A DNA stretch of 64,000 nt, taken from NCBI GenBank assembly GCA_028571685.1, contig CM053152.1, forward strand, positions 24,994,001 to 25,058,000. Reading direction: 5' to 3'. This DNA comes from Heterohyrax brucei. Its lineage: Eukaryota; Chordata; Mammalia; Hyracoidea; Procaviidae. Within the stretch, counting starts at the first letter, position 1. Every line of letters begins with the position of its first letter. This document shows positions 21,481 to 33,592 of this stretch, piece after piece. The notes under the pieces are model-generated. The model ran no database searches. It was given only the letters and a program-made list of their open reading frames with translations, and was not told the DNA's origin. The translations under genes and the position numbers were made by a program.

Positions 21481-22802
21481 TCTTGACTCTGTTTGATGTT
21501 AATATAGTAATTTTTCTTCTTTTTAAGTTTTATTTTCCTGCTGTTCCTACTATCTTTATGTCTTCTTAGCTCCTTAAAAAATATGTTTATTGGCTTACTT
21601 CTCTCTCTTCATGTCTGAAGCCTTCCTTAAATGTCTGAGAATCCTTGAATGCCCATTTATAGCTAAGAACGGATGCTATAAAAAGCTATATAGGACACTC
21701 AGTGTTGTGGATGTGGCTTGTTTCTCAGTATTGTCAAAAGATGAGTTGGCTTTTTTGATGCAGAACATCTCAAATGTGAGTCTCTGTGAAGCTTTTTTCT
21801 AGGGCTGTTCAGGACTTTTGGAGAAGAAATCTTCCTTCTCTTACCTGGGAGGTATATATCTAGACACCTATGTTCGGGGAACAGAGGTAGGAAAGTTCTC
21901 TGAAAGTAGACTTTCACCTGTGTGCTTGTCTTCAGAACAGTAAGTGATTTCTCCATCTGCTATGGATTTGTTGCTGTTATTGTTACTTGTGTCTGGATAT
22001 TCTATAGGCAAGTTCCCTAAAAGCTACTTATTTGTTCTCTGGGAAAGAATGGAGCAGAGAATTGGCAGGTAGAGACTATGTTTGGTAGTGTGGGATGAGG
22101 TAAGAGACTCAGACATTTAGCTACCACATACACAGGCTTCTCATCAGGACCTTCTTCTCTAGGCCCCTAAATGATGCCCATTGATCAAGGAACCATGGTG
22201 TCCGAGTGGCCAACTTTCCGATGTCCTGTGAGTGAATGTTCATGCTTTCAGGTTACAGCTGCTGGCACTCCCGTGAGACAAATGCCAGTACTCCACCATT
22301 TTCTTTCTTCACCAAAGTGTTGACAGCTCTTGTTCACTGTTGCTGTGTTCAGTTCCCTTTGACATGTGGGTTTACGTTTTTTTAACTCTCTCCCTGGCAT
22401 TCTGAAATGCATGTACATGATTTGTCGTATATAATGCAAATTCCTTCTTTTTAACTAGTTTTCAGAAATTGCATGTCTAGGCTCATGTACAGAGTGTAAA
22501 AGAGCTGTAGTCGTTATCTGGTTTATATAAACCAAAAGCTCCTTTTTGTCTCAGAGGGCCCTCAAAGGGAACAGCCTTCCAGGTGGTACTCTGGCAGACA
22601 GCTGGAACTCCTGGTCTCTAAGAATCTTTCACTCTCTTGGTTCTAACCATGGCCAAGAGCAGGAGACCTCAGGGAACTGCCTAACCTTGAGCAGTTGGTG
22701 AAACGTCAGATGTAGGAACAGGAGAAACAGACAACTTCTGGAGTTGCTTTTGTATAACTAATTGATATCTGAAGCAATATAGTTTCTTTTCTTATCTATC
22801 AT
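21481..22802. other. Unrecognised, no gene seen
   Basis: No clear repeat or coding signal. Small open frames (21590-21802 plus; 21699-21956 and 22248-22439 minus) have no recognisable family. The stretch ends at the start of the RTE at 22803. Confidence 0.45.
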
Positions 22803-24177
22803 GTTTGCCAAGAAATTTGGAGGACAGCTACCTGGCCAACTTACTGGAAGAGATCAGATTTATGCCCATTCCAAAGAAAGGTGATTCAACTGAATGTGGA
22901 AATTACCAAAGAAGATCATTGATATCACATGCAAGTAAAATTTTGCTCAAGATTGTTCAAAAGTGACTACAACAATATATTGACAAGGAACTGCAAGAAA
23001 TTCAACCTGTGTTCAGAAGCATGTGGAACCAGGGATATCGCTGATGTCAGATAGATCTTGGCTGAAAGCAAAGAATGCCAGCAAGTTGTTTACTTGTGAC
23101 TGATCTACTATGCAAGAACATTTGACTGCGTGGATCATACTAAACTATGACTAATGTTGCGGAGAATGGGAATTCCAGAACACCCAATTGTGCTCTTCAG
23201 GAATCTGTATAAGGATCAAGAGGCAATCGTACAAACAGAAAAAGGGGACACTGTATGGTTTAAAATTAGGAAAGGGTGCATCAGAGTTGTATCATTTCAC
23301 CACTCCTTTTTAATCTGTATGCTGAGCAAATAATCCGAGAAGCTGGATTATACGAAGAAGAACAAGGCATCAGGATTGGAGAATGATCATTAATAATCTG
23401 CGTTATATGGACGACAGCACCTTACTTGCCGGAAATGAGAAAGATTTGATGCGTTTACTGATGAAGATCAAGGACCACAGCCTTCAGTGTGGACTGCACC
23501 TCAACATCAGGAAAACAAAAATCCTCACAACTGGACCAGTAAGCAACTTTGTCATAAGTGGAGAAAGGATTGAGGTTGTCAAGGATTTCATTTTACTTGG
23601 GTCCACAGTCAGTGCCCTTGGAAGCAGCAGTCAAGAAATCAAAAGATGCACAGCACTGTGAAAATCTGCTGCGAAGGACCTCTTCAAAGTATTCAAAAGT
23701 AAGGATGTCACCCTGAAGACTACAATGAGCCTGACCAAAGCCATGGTATTTTCGCTAGCATCGTATGCATGCAAAAGCTGGACTATGAGCAGAGAAAACA
23801 GAAGAGGAATTGATGCCTTCGAATTATGGTGTTGGAGAAGAATGTTGAGTGTACGATGGACCTCCAAAAGAACAAACAGATCCGTTCCGGAAGAAGTCTA
23901 ACCAGAGTGCTCCTTGGAAGCAAAGATGGCAAGATTGCATCTTACATACTTTGGATATGTTGTTAAGAAAGATCAGTCCCTGGAGAAGGACATCATGCTT
24001 GGTAGAGTGGACAGTCAACAAAAAGGAGGAAGACCCACTATAAGATGGATCAACACAGTGGCCACAACAATGGGCTTAAGCATAAATGCCATTGTGGACA
24101 TGGTACAAGACCGGGCAGTGTTTCATTCTGTTGTTCATAGGGTCACTATGAGTCGGAACCGACTCAACAGCATCTAA
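22803..24177 (+). pseudogene. RTE RT palm and C-terminal region, broken
   Basis: Readable blocks: KRSDLCPFQRKVIQLNVEITK-like text in shifted frames near 22850-22910; the palm box NNLRYMDDSTLLAG at 23389-23430 with both catalytic Asp codons (GACGAC) retained; then HSLQCGLHLNIRKTKILTTG and ILLGSTVSALGSSSQEIK up to 23661. The C-terminal stretch at 23914-24177 is LHLTYFGYVVKKDQSLEKDI, then GGRPTIRWINTVA. It is open to the native stop just before the tail. The N-terminal half is absent through truncation, and frameshifts separate the blocks. Confidence 0.85.
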
Positions 24178-24190
24178 CAACCACAACAAC
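22803..24190 (+). mobile_element. 5'-truncated RTE LINE
   Basis: It starts within RT (TTTGCCAAGAAATTTGGAGG), goes through the palm and C-terminal domain, and ends with the family terminus (CACTATGAGTCGGAACCGAC) and tail CTAACAACCACAACAACA. It is better preserved than the copy at 1528 and keeps several CpGs near the 3' end. Confidence 0.9.
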
Positions 24191-24784
24191 ATCCATCATG
24201 CTCATAGTCCAAACTGCCCCATTATTTTTATTCAAGTAGGAAACAACCCGAGGTAAATACTCACGGAAACACTGACAAACAGGAAAACCTTCACTTGTGC
24301 TTTTTTCCGCCATCCCTCCAATTCAACTTGAGAACAGACTGTTACCAGTTAGCATTATTCATGTTTCCACAAGGCGTATGGTGGCGAACGGGGCAGGAGT
24401 GGCTTTTATTATAAGAACATGATAAATATAAATTACGACAACACAGAGTTTAGCAAGTGACTAAATACTACACAGAAAATATTGTAAGAACAAAACCAGG
24501 AAAAAAAATTAAAGTTAAAAAAAACACAACAAAACTGACAGATGCAATTGACTTCTTTTTGTTTTTAAGCCAGAAGTGAAAGCCTTGCTAACAAATGGTT
24601 AAATTTCAAAGATCTTTGGAGATTCATTAGCAACTGATTTGTGACTTTTTAGGAGCAGGGGATGGGCAGACAGGGGCTGGGGAGAATTGATCCCTGCAAT
24701 TTACTTTTTCTCTTTCTCTACAATACTCATGAAATGTCACTGAAAAACAAAATGGCGTCAACAGAGAACTGAAAACAGAGCTTA
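24191..24784. other. Unrecognised, no gene seen
   Basis: AT-rich sequence. A few CpGs occur near 24375-24395 (GGCGTATGGTGGCGAACGGG). No repeat family or coding frame can be supported. Confidence 0.45.
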
Positions 24785-25125
24785 ATAAAGAGAAGTCCTG
24801 ATGCACGCCACACCATGAGGAACCCTGAAAACATCACACTGAGTAAAATAAGTCAGTCATAAAAGGACAAATGTTGCATTATTTCACTGAATACATAGTT
24901 TACTAGTGGTTTCTGGGAGTGGGGAGGGAAGGAAAAGGGGACACATTACTTAGGGGACACTGAGCTTCTGTTAAAGGTAATGGAAAAATTTAAAAGTGGA
25001 TAATGGTGATGGCTGCACAGCACGATTAAACACAATGCTGCTGAACTGTAGATGTGAAGAATGATGAGATGGCAAATACTTCGTTAGATGTATATTTACC
25101 ATAATAAAATGACAGGAAACAAACA
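24785..25125 (+). mobile_element. Ancient L1M 3' end
   Basis: This is the typical end of older mammalian L1: ACTGAGTAAAATAAGTCAGT, AAAGGACAAATGTTGCATTA, TGGTGATGGCTGCACAGCAC, CTGCTGAACTGTAGATGTG and a final TTTACCATAATAAAATGA. It covers the very end of ORF2 and the short 3' UTR. Confidence 0.85.
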
Positions 25126-25354
25126 GCTCTCCTCCAACAAACGAACAAGGGGAAAAAAACCCACAAGTCTTAAGGGCACTTCTATTTTCTTCCAGAGCAA
25201 GGTTTTGCGAGTATCCAGACGGTACTTTAAATATGAAGATTTCTAGGTGAGTCTTGTACTGGATCTAATTTAAAGTTCGGATATAATAAAGAAAAGCATA
25301 ACAATAGTAAGAATGAATACTTCCAGTAATGAACTTGTGCTAACTTCCTGTTGT

Positions 25355-25620
25355 CAGCTGTCATGAAGTTGACTCTCACTGATGGTGGCTCTGTGTACAA
25401 GAGTGCAATATTGCCTTGTTCTGCACAGTTCCCATAGTTTTTGGTATGTTTTTAACTGTTGTCTCAACCCATTTCATAGAGGTTTCACTTGTTTTCATGG
25501 ACCCTCTGTTTCAACAAGCAGCTGCTTTTTCCTAGTGATTGCTCTCTTCTGATGACGTGTCCAAGGTAAGGAAGACAAAGTCTCACAGTTTTTAATTCTA
25601 AGAAGCACTGTGATTGCACT
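25355..25620 (-). mobile_element. RTE 3' end fragment, antisense
   Basis: TGTCATGAAGTTGACTCTCA, then GACCCTCTGTTTCAACAAGC and TGATGACGTGTCCAAGGTAA mirror the RTE C-terminal and terminus sequence. It is strongly diverged and 5' truncated. Confidence 0.75.
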
Positions 25621-26262
25621 TTCTCCAAAACTAATTGTTGATAAAATCAGAACGAAATCTTTAACAATTTAGATTTCTTGGCCATTTATTATGATGTTTG
25701 CTAACTAACAACTGAAGAAATCGGACTTTATAGGTAGTGATTGAGAAAATTATCCCATATGGAACCACTTTGGTCCCATCACATGCAGGTAGAAAATGTT
25801 CTTGAGTTGCCCGGAGGTTAAATGCTAGATTAGGCACATGGAAGCTTTGTCTATCCCTACCCCGTGGTCTTGTCCTTAGCCTGTCTTGGCCAAGTCTTCG
25901 GACCCATAAAGGATCTGAGTGCTTAGAAGTCCCATTCATAGTGCGCTGGACTGGAATGAAGGTTGTAAAGGGGAAGAGTGAAGTGACGGTGTTTGTCAGT
26001 GGCCCTGTTCCTGGCTCTGACAAACCAGTCAAGACAAAGAGAAGGAACTCATGATGTTGTCATGCTGTGACGGACAGCTTGAGAAATGGCTTCCCAGTGG
26101 AGAAAGTCCTTTATTGACAGTGCTGTCTTATCTGGCTGATCTTATTTCCATAATTCAGGCTTAGGAAGAAAAAAAAAGTACTGTACTCATTTAACTATGT
26201 GTTACTATTAACAATATAACAATAATGAAATCATCAATACTAAGAATGCTTGTCCAGCGTCC
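25621..26262. other. Unrecognised, no gene seen
   Basis: A minus-strand open frame of 123 codons (25661-26032) has no recognisable domain, and its residues do not suggest any family. I treat it as chance. CpG content is moderately raised around 25860-25990. Confidence 0.4.
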
Positions 26263-26625
26263 ATGTGTCACGCTACGGTGAATTTGTGTATCGCTATGAT
26301 GCTCTAAGTAATACCACCGCTATTTCAAATACCAGCAGCTTCACTCATCACAGATAGGTTTCTGCAGAGCTTCTAGACTAAGATAGACTGGGAGAGAAGG
26401 CTGGCAGTCTACTCTAAAAAATTAGCCACCAAAATCCCTCTAGATCACAACACAGTATTGCCCAATATAGTGCTGGACAATAAGACCTTTGGAGTGGACA
26501 GCACTCAAAACGCACAACAATGGGCTGGATCATACCATTAATTGTGAAGACGGCACAGGACTGGGCAACATATATGTGTGGTTACCATGATTCAGAGCTG
26601 AGGCAACAGCAACCAACAACAACAG
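26263..26625 (+). mobile_element. RTE-derived non-autonomous SINE
   Basis: The RTE leader (TCGCTATGATGCTCTAAGTA, CAGGTTT-like box, CTTCTAGACTAAGATAGACT) is joined directly to the RTE 3' end (GGCACAGGACTGGGCAACAT) and a CAACAGCAACCAACAACAAC tail. The coding middle is missing. Length is about 360 nt. Confidence 0.8.
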
Positions 26626-28814
26626 TATTGCTTGTGTCTGGGCAATTAATTGAGTTGGGAAAATAATCGGGTTCTGCCTTGTTTCACTGCCCTAACCTAC
26701 ATGGTCACATGTCATCATAATTCACGGTAAGTCATTGAAGAAAACCATGCTATCACTTTCAGGCAATACTCAGCATTGGAAACTGTATTACCTTCCCTGT
26801 TACCCCAATAATTATGCTGACAAAGGTGACCTAGATCCCAGGCATGAACCACACAGGTAAGAATAAGACTGAGGGAGAGAGAGGGGCAAGGACAGAAACA
26901 GAAGCTCAGAGACAAAGAGCAATGGAGACTCAGTGGGAAAGAGCAAAAGACAGCACGCAAACGCAGAGTGAGGCTGAGAGGGAGAGAAAAGAGCAAGCAG
27001 AGAGAAGTAGACCTTGCTCTAGCTCTCAGATCGCCTGAGATCCTTAACATCCTCCGTGTAATCTGCCTCTTCTCTGCCACTGATCCCATTTAATGCCTAT
27101 CGGGGTGTTACGGCTGAAGGAAGTCATGTCTGCAAACGTGATATGGCTTCAAACGGGTTCCCTGTAAAGTCACTGAATTAGAATATGAGGGATGTGAGAA
27201 TAAGTTAATCTTTGCAGGTTTTGTTTAAATGGCTGATTATCCATGACCGAGATTTGTTGACGAGAAGGGGACGTTTTATTTAGGCAGGAGAGCCCAGTGA
27301 AGACTTCATTCTCAGGGTGGCCAACACGACTGGGGGCAAGACATTTTCATTCCTGCTAAATGAGTCTTTATGGCAAGGGTGCTGCTTTTTCTCTGATGCT
27401 TGTTAAATACTGTATTTATGCTGTGTATTTGTATACAGTGGGATTAAGGGACCAAACTGAATTACTGATGATGGTTGCTTGAAGGGGTGTTTGACTAGGA
27501 AATTTACACAGTGTTCTTAATAATCTTTTTTATTTATTTATAGAATGCTATAATTCCAAATGTAGAGTGCTGCCATCCCTTAGGAAAGACGTTTTCTATT
27601 TGAGGACTATCAACTCTGCATGCTGATTTGAAAAGAGATAAAAGAGCATCTGGCCACCACAGTACAGGCTACACATCCCCTCCCTCTTCATTATGCAGAG
27701 AGCTGGTGCAATTTTTGCTTCTTTGCTATTTATACAAATAAAGAGAACGATTTGGGAAATATGTCATGCTGGCATTAAACAGCACCAGTCTTGCTGGGTT
27801 AAAATGTACACGTTCCATTAACAACAATTATATTGTATAATTAAGGTTTTGCTCCCCAAAGTCTGATTTGGGAGCTTCCTCAAACACAGACGGGTTTATA
27901 GAAGACTTGTTAAAATAAATATACTCCTCCCATCACTCCTCTGCTACTCCCATCGCCCCCCACACCCCCAAAGCTCTACCAGTATCTGTGTGAGTGGTCT
28001 GCAGTGAATGCGGTGTTCAAGTGCCCTCTAGTGTAGCTGTGGCTGAGATTAATCTGAAAACACAAAAGTAGCTTTCAAAAGGCAGATGCCTGCAAGTATT
28101 TCCTTTCTTAGCACATTCCCTTACATTGTACTTGGCTCCCTGGTGAAAGTGGAGTCTATTTGATAGGAGATGAGTGCCTGGAGATGATTTGGAATGACCC
28201 CTGTAGGTTGGACTTGAGCAGATTATCATGAAATCTCATGCTTACGTTGTTCTCCATAATTCTTTTGTACAGCTTTAAGTTTAGGCTTCAGTGGAAATTT
28301 CCTGAGGCTTCTGCAGTCTTGGCACACACGTTGTGTGTAAACAGCCATGGGGAAAGGGCTAATGAAGTTCAAACCTTGGCTCCTGGGAGCTTCTCTTGAC
28401 CCTGTGGCCTCAGCACGTTTCGCTCTTCCAGCAGCCGGAGAGAGCGTGACCTTCGTCTCATCAGTGAATGCTGGTGGTTGTGATGATAATGAATTTCTAA
28501 GGGCAATTAACACAGTGACAGGGTTTATAAATTATAGATTATGACAGCACTGCCTGCTATCAGGTTTTTCTCTTTGATGACCACCTGGCTATCGATAACA
28601 ATCCTAGCAGCCAAATCCTATATTTCCATCTGTGGCCATGACTGAAGAAAACAGGAAAGCTGAGAATCATAGAGCAGCCTGACATCTTAACTAGGACAAT
28701 AAGTGTTGACCGAAGTGCCCTAGGACTGAAACAAATCAGCGTAGCACAAGAGGTAGCATGTTAGAATCAGACACTCCTGGATCAGCCACACCAGCCTGGC
28801 CAGGTAAAAATCAG
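26626..28814. other. Mostly unrecognised; purine-rich tract and possible conserved AT-rich block
   Basis: At 26865-27010 the plus strand is about 80 percent purine, a GA-rich low-complexity tract that creates spurious open frames on both strands. At about 27540-27900 lies AT-rich, repeat-free sequence with ATTA-type motifs (CCATTAACAACAATTATATT) that could be constrained noncoding DNA. A short C-rich run is at 27951-27970. At 28226-28544 overlapping opposite frames look like chance. No exon with splice sites and recognisable product was found. Confidence 0.4.
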
Positions 28815-29012
28815 AGTAGACGACAAATGGTTAAAGTGTTGGCTATTAACCAAAAAGGTTTGTGGTTCCAATCCAACCAGAGATGCCTCAGAAGAAAGTC
28901 CTGAAATTATGCTTTCAAACAATCAGCTGCTGAAAGCCTTACAGAGCACAGCTCTACTCTGATCTAGATGGGGTCATCTTGAGTTGGAATCGATTTGACA
29001 GCAACTACTTGT
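28815..29012 (+). mobile_element. Older afrotherian tRNA-derived SINE
   Basis: AATGGTTAAAGTGTTGGCTA, then CTATTAACCAAAAAGGTTTG, TGAAAGCCTTACAGAGCACA and the tail TTGAGTTGGAATCGATTTGA. It has the longer middle segment (about 200 nt total) seen also at 45129. It is well decayed. Confidence 0.8.
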
Positions 29013-29484
29013 TGCTTTCTCTTTGGTGACAATCTGTGAGCTTGCTAGTAAAGCAAAGAGCAATAAAATAAACTTTTCTAATTTTGTGAATATGTGTTTT
29101 TTGAAAAAGGTTGTGATTGGGAATGGTTGGGCTGTGTCTCTGGTCCATCATTCCTGGATAGGTGAAAGTGGGTGCGTTGGTGTGTTCCCTTGTCAAAGGG
29201 TCGAAATTAGGTTGAATTTCTTCCAGAATTGTGTGATTGTACAGATATAGCTCCCAAGAAGCCATACAAATGACAGATGATCTGTGTTTAGTTACTTTTT
29301 AGAATCCCTATGAGAAGAATGGTTCATGATGGAAAATGGAAGTTGGCTGAAAATTCTAGCATGGCAAAACTTTCAGAAATCTGGAAGCATGAGCAAGCCA
29401 TAGAGGTGAAAATGTTTATGGGATTAAGAAGATATAAATGGAGAAATTCATGCTAATACTAAAGTTAGTAGAGAAAGATGGTGT
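29013..29484. other. Unrecognised, no gene seen
   Basis: No repeat family or credible coding frame. Open frames on both strands over 29005-29265 are complementary shadows. Confidence 0.45.
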
Positions 29485-29992
29485 CATGGATTAAATTGTG
29501 TCCCCCCCAAAATAGATGTAGCCATATCACCATGATTCCCTGTATTCTATGATTGTCCTCTGTTTTGTGATTTTGGTGTGCTATATGGCAAAGGATTAGG
29601 GTGGGACTATAAACCCTTTTATAAAATCATCTCCCTGCTCCACTGTAATGGGAGTTTCCCTGGAGTATGGCTTGCCCCACCCTTAATCCTTTCATCCTGC
29701 AAGAGATACAAGGACAGAGAAGCAGGCAGAGAATTGGGAACCTCACACCATGAAGAAAGCTGCACCGGGAGAAGAACGCGTCCTTCAGACCTGAGGTTCC
29801 TGTGCCAAGATGCTCCCTGGACAAAGACTGGACTTTCTTCCAGAGCCGACAGGGAGGAAAGGCTTCCCCTGGAGCTGACATCCTGAGTTGGACTTGTAAC
29901 CTACTGGATTGTGTAAGAATAAACCTTCCTTTGTTAAAGCCATCTACTCTGTGGTATTCCTGTTAGAGCAGCCCTAGCTGACTAAAACAGAT
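29485..29992 (+). mobile_element. MaLR-type (ERVL-MaLR) LTR
   Basis: The opening GGATTAAATTGTGTCCCCCC, the middle AGATACAAGGACAGAGAAGC, and the close GAATAAACCTTCCTTTGTTA then GCAGCCCTAGCTGACTAAAA follow the MLT1/MST-like LTR plan, with a poly(A) signal AATAAA-like (AATAAACC) near the R region. It is about 500 nt long with no internal sequence adjoining, so probably a solo LTR. Confidence 0.75.
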
Positions 29993-30084
29993 GGAATATT
30001 TTGAAGGATCCCTGTTGCAGAAACTATTAATTACCTACCCCAAGGCCACCATTCCCTTGTTCCTTCCTAACGTTGTTAGCTGCT

Positions 30085-30425
30085 TTTGAATTAGTCCCCA
30101 GTAAATGGCAACCCCATGCATAATGAAACAAAAGGCTGTTTGGCTTTGTCCTATCCCTGTGAGCGGCTGTAGATGAGACCATTGTGATCTATAGAGTCTT
30201 CAGTGGCTTATTTTCTGAAGTAGATCACCAGAACTTTTTTCATAGTCCATCTTAGTTGGGAAGTTCTACCAAAGTCTATCCATCATAAAGGCAACACACA
30301 GCCCACAATGACAAATGAGTGGTGGTTGCCCATGAGGTATATTGGCCAGGAATCAAACCAGACTTCCCTGTGGAAGGTGAGATTTTTACCACTGAACCAC
30401 CAGTATCTTCCTCCTTCCTGTAATA
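30085..30425 (-). mobile_element. tRNA-Gly-headed SINE, antisense
   Basis: Read on the minus strand from 30415, the head is ATACTGGTGGTTCAGTGGTA, then TTTGATTCCTGGCCAATAT, matching the A and B box layout of tRNA-Gly. The body and a tail near 30090 (AATTAGTCCCCAGTAAATGG in plus) follow. It is a diverged copy of the type at 36392. Confidence 0.62.
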
Positions 30426-31659
30426 GACCACTGGGTTTATTTAGAATTTGGCTTTATAAGAGCTTCAAAGGCCGTTTTTCTAGTCCTTGAGGTACGCTGA
30501 TTAATGTGGGAAGTGTACAGAAAGCTTCTGGGAAATATTTCCCTTGAAATATTAAAATCTATAAAGAGAAACATAAGAGGAATGCCTTCTTCTTTGCTGG
30601 AAGTTGTACCTGTGTGGACCGTCTAGAATCACTAAAGCCAACTTGCAAACATAACTGAGAGCTTTGCCAACATGCTGAGGGCAGCAGATGAGAAAGACGG
30701 GAGCATCTAGGTCCCAGGAATGGACCACCTCCAGGCTTCTTACTATGCAGGGAATACATTTTTGTAATCGTTTAAACATTTTTAGTTGAGTTTTCTGTTA
30801 GTTGCAGCTGAAAACATCTCAACTGATACAACCACCTTTTGGAACAGTACATAGTAAAAATACTGTTGTCGAACAATCAGCCCATTCAAAGAACAGCAAC
30901 TGATAAAGCAAATGAAATGTGGAGGCGAGACAACCTGGATACCAACTGACTATGATGCGTTGTGCTTGAATTCGTGGACCTTTCCACCATGGAAGAAATT
31001 AGCAATAATTTATTAAAAGTTCACAAAATTTCTTTGTCTATATTACTGAGCAAGACTTAAGCATTGTAAAGAAAATGTTTTATATTTGTAATTCACATGT
31101 GAAATTTACTCATTGCAAAGAGCAAAATAATGTACATTGAGAGTGAAAGATATTGAGATCTTGGCTTAAGCAAACTGATAATTATATTTGTCAAAAAACT
31201 ATAAGTTATTTCGAATTGACTCATGGCAACGGATCCAACTCGATGGCACTTGTATTTTAAGTCACCACATTCTATTTAAGAATATTCCTTCAGATGTCAT
31301 CTTGAGCCAAGTTATGAATCTGTGCCATGTGCTATGAACTTGGAGTTGTTAATACATGATTTTTGACTAATGATTGTAAGTATATTTTTTTTCTCTAGAG
31401 AACTTTATGTTTTATAATTTGTAATGTAGCAATGTACTTTATAATATACTTCCCAGGAAGTGTTTTCTAATTTATTTTAACATTGTTGAGCTTAGTAAGG
31501 GGTAAGCAAATGTTGAAGTCTAAATATACATGAATAGCCTTTACTATTGTAATAAAATTTAGGAAAAGTCATACAAATATATGTTCACTGATAAGTATAT
31601 TGGTAATAAGTGACAAGCAGTTCAGAGAAATTGACTGTATATCGTATAGTGAATACTGT
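30426..31659. other. Unrecognised; one tiny SINE tail
   Basis: No gene is seen. At about 31205-31250 the text ACTCATGGCAACGGATCCAA then CTCGATGGCACTTG is a decayed isolated SINE tail. The rest is AT-rich with no family resemblance. Confidence 0.45.
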
Positions 31660-32220
31660 ATATTGCCCCCACAGGGCAGAATTGGTGGTGATCCCCAAGG
31701 GGCCAAGAGGCCAAGGAACCAGAAAGCAGAAGCTGAGATACAAGGAACCCAGGAAGCAGAGCTGCCTGTCTCAGATGGTACAGCCACAACGTCTCAGGTG
31801 TCCAGTGGTGGAGTTACCACGGAGATGACTAGGGGAACAGGGGTATCCGATTTCAAGGAAGCACAGTTGCTGTCCCAGTGGCCCTGTAAGGCAGAGCTGA
31901 AGACCAGGGCTGAGGGGCCTCCACTCAGAATCCAGAGGTTGTGTCCAGCACCCAGAGTCTGGGGGGCAGGGCCGTTGTCCCCGCAGTCTGAGAGAGCAGC
32001 GGAGTAATTTTAAGCCTTGAGGCCTAATGTAATGTTTTCTGCTGACTTGCTTGATGCCAGTTATTGTTTCTTTCCTTCCAGTTTCTCCCATTTGTAATGG
32101 GACTAGCTAACTTGTGCCTGTTCCACCATTGTACTTTGAAAGCAGAAAGTTGTATTCTAGATTTCTCAGATGAAAAGGAATTGTTGAATTCTGGACTTAG
32201 AGTTGAATGAAGACTTCTGC
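31660..32220 (+). mobile_element. MaLR internal-region remnant
   Basis: The stretch just before the LTR at 32221 contains TTTCTCCCATTTGTAATGGG and TGTTCCACCATTGTACTTTG, then TTTCTCAGATGAAAAGGAA. This resembles the non-coding internal end of MaLR elements that precedes the 3' LTR. The upstream GC-rich part (31680-32000) has a 135-codon open frame (31600-32007) without recognised domains, possibly an internal MaLR segment. MaLR elements encode no functional protein. Confidence 0.55.
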
Positions 32221-32760
32221 TGTGATATGATGGGGTGAATGGTTTACATATAGTGAGGAGGTAAATTTTGGGAGGGCTACTAGGTGGAATCTCCTTGGAA
32301 ACTCTATGGGGCAGTTCTACCCTGACTTCTAGTGCTGCTACGAGTCAGACTCGATTGAACGGCAATAGATTGGCTTTAAAATGTATGTCAGCTTGGCTAG
32401 TCCATGATTCTCAGTACTGTGTGACTGTCTACCATCTTGTCCTCTGTTGTGATTTTTCTGTGTCTTGTGAATCCTACCTCTATGATTTTAACGAAGTGGG
32501 TGAGATATACCACCAAGAAACAAGAGTCAATAGACTAGCACATGCTATAGATCTGGAGCCCTGCAATGAGAAGCTCCTTGGCTGGGGAGGGCTGATGATG
32601 AGGACCTTCCCTCGGACCCAGCAGACAAAGAAGGCCTTATCCCTGGAGCTTCCATCCTAAATTCAGACTTCTAGTATCCTAGACCGTGGGAGAATAAATT
32701 TCTCTTTGTTAAAGCCATCCATCTGGGGTATTTTTGTTATTGTAGCACTAGAAAATGAAG
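32221..32760 (+). mobile_element. MaLR-type LTR with SINE inside
   Basis: TGATATGATGGGGTGAATGG opens the LTR. It resumes after the SINE at TGTCAGCTTGGCTAGTCCAT, then CAGACAAAGAAGGCCTTATC and AGAATAAATTTCTCTTTGTT near the end. It follows MaLR internal-type sequence, so this is likely a 3' LTR. Confidence 0.75.
32280..32378 (+). mobile_element. AfroSINE-type SINE, 3' part
   Basis: TCCTTGGAAACTCTATGGGG, CAGTTCTACCCTGACTTCTA and GCTACGAGTCAGACTCGATT are the body and tail. The tRNA head is missing. It sits inside the LTR. Confidence 0.82.
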
Positions 32761-33365
32761 ACAGGGGCCTTATTCCCAGATTTTCGAAGTGTTTTTCGGT
32801 TTCAGATGTTCTCTCTCATTGCGGAGAACAGCATGTATTGACTTCTGCGTAGGGATTAGAGATTGCAGTTTGCATCAGTTACACTGTGAAACAAGCACTC
32901 AAGTTGAGGGTGTGGAGGGAGAAGAAGAAGTGTTGACAGACTGCACTGGATCTCCTGGAATATGACCCAGAGGAAACGTCCTCCTGAGCTTCTCTACCAT
33001 TCCAGCAGGGGCCATGGGTTTCCTGTGGAGCACTGAGAATGCTCTAGTTTCGCTTCTCAGACACAGTTACATTTACTGGGGGAAAAGATCCCAGGGCAAG
33101 CTTGACCTCTTCACTGATCCCTGCCACCCTGGAATTTGGGCTACACCAGTCTTGTGTATCCTTCCGTGATTGAAATCAGTCCTCTAGAGGAAATACTGGA
33201 GAAAAGTCTAGAAGAGACATTTAAAACAGGTAACCTGAAGGACAATCCCCAAACTTATGTCAAAATAGTTTCTTATTTCCCTCTTGAATACTGATGGAGG
33301 AGATTGAAGGTAGTAGAGAGATATTACACATCGTAAAGATAACACTACTTTAGGAAGGGACAGAC
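32761..33365. other. Unrecognised, no gene seen
   Basis: No repeat or coding signal can be supported. Confidence 0.45.
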
Positions 33366-33592
33366 ACAGAAAGAATGGGGTTTGGAGGCAGCTGAATGTA
33401 ATTTGAATACAGGTCAGATGCTTGTGTGACCTTTAACTTGATCATTACTGCATCTCAGTTTCATCCACTGTAAAAGTGAGAATTATGATGCCCTTTCAAG
33501 ATTGTGGCCATCAAGGTCAGAGCGACAGCACAGGAGGAAGAAACAGCACAGAGCCTGGCTCACAGGAGGCATCCAGTAACTACTAAAAAAAG
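33366..33592 (+). mobile_element. MIR SINE
   Basis: TGTGTGACCTTTAACTTGAT, ATCTCAGTTTCATCCACTGT, AAAAGTGAGAATTATGATGC and GCACAGAGCCTGGCTCACAG reproduce the MIR core and 3' region in sense. It is nearly full length and old. Confidence 0.83.

Noticed and set aside
25661-26032. Minus-strand open frame of 123 codons
   Set aside because: No recognised domain, no start or splice context, and no sign of constraint. It is within what chance allows in 64 kb.
26715-27089. Long frames on both strands (Ser/Leu-rich and Glu/Arg-rich)
   Set aside because: These come from a purine-rich low-complexity tract that lacks stops by composition.
28226-28544. Opposed open frames of 95 and 65 codons as a possible exon
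   Set aside because: No convincing splice sites or family resemblance. They overlap each other as complementary shadows.
31600-32007. Plus-strand open frame of 135 codons, GC-rich
   Set aside because: It directly precedes a MaLR-like internal end and LTR, so it is more likely non-coding retroelement sequence. The residue pattern suggests no known fold.
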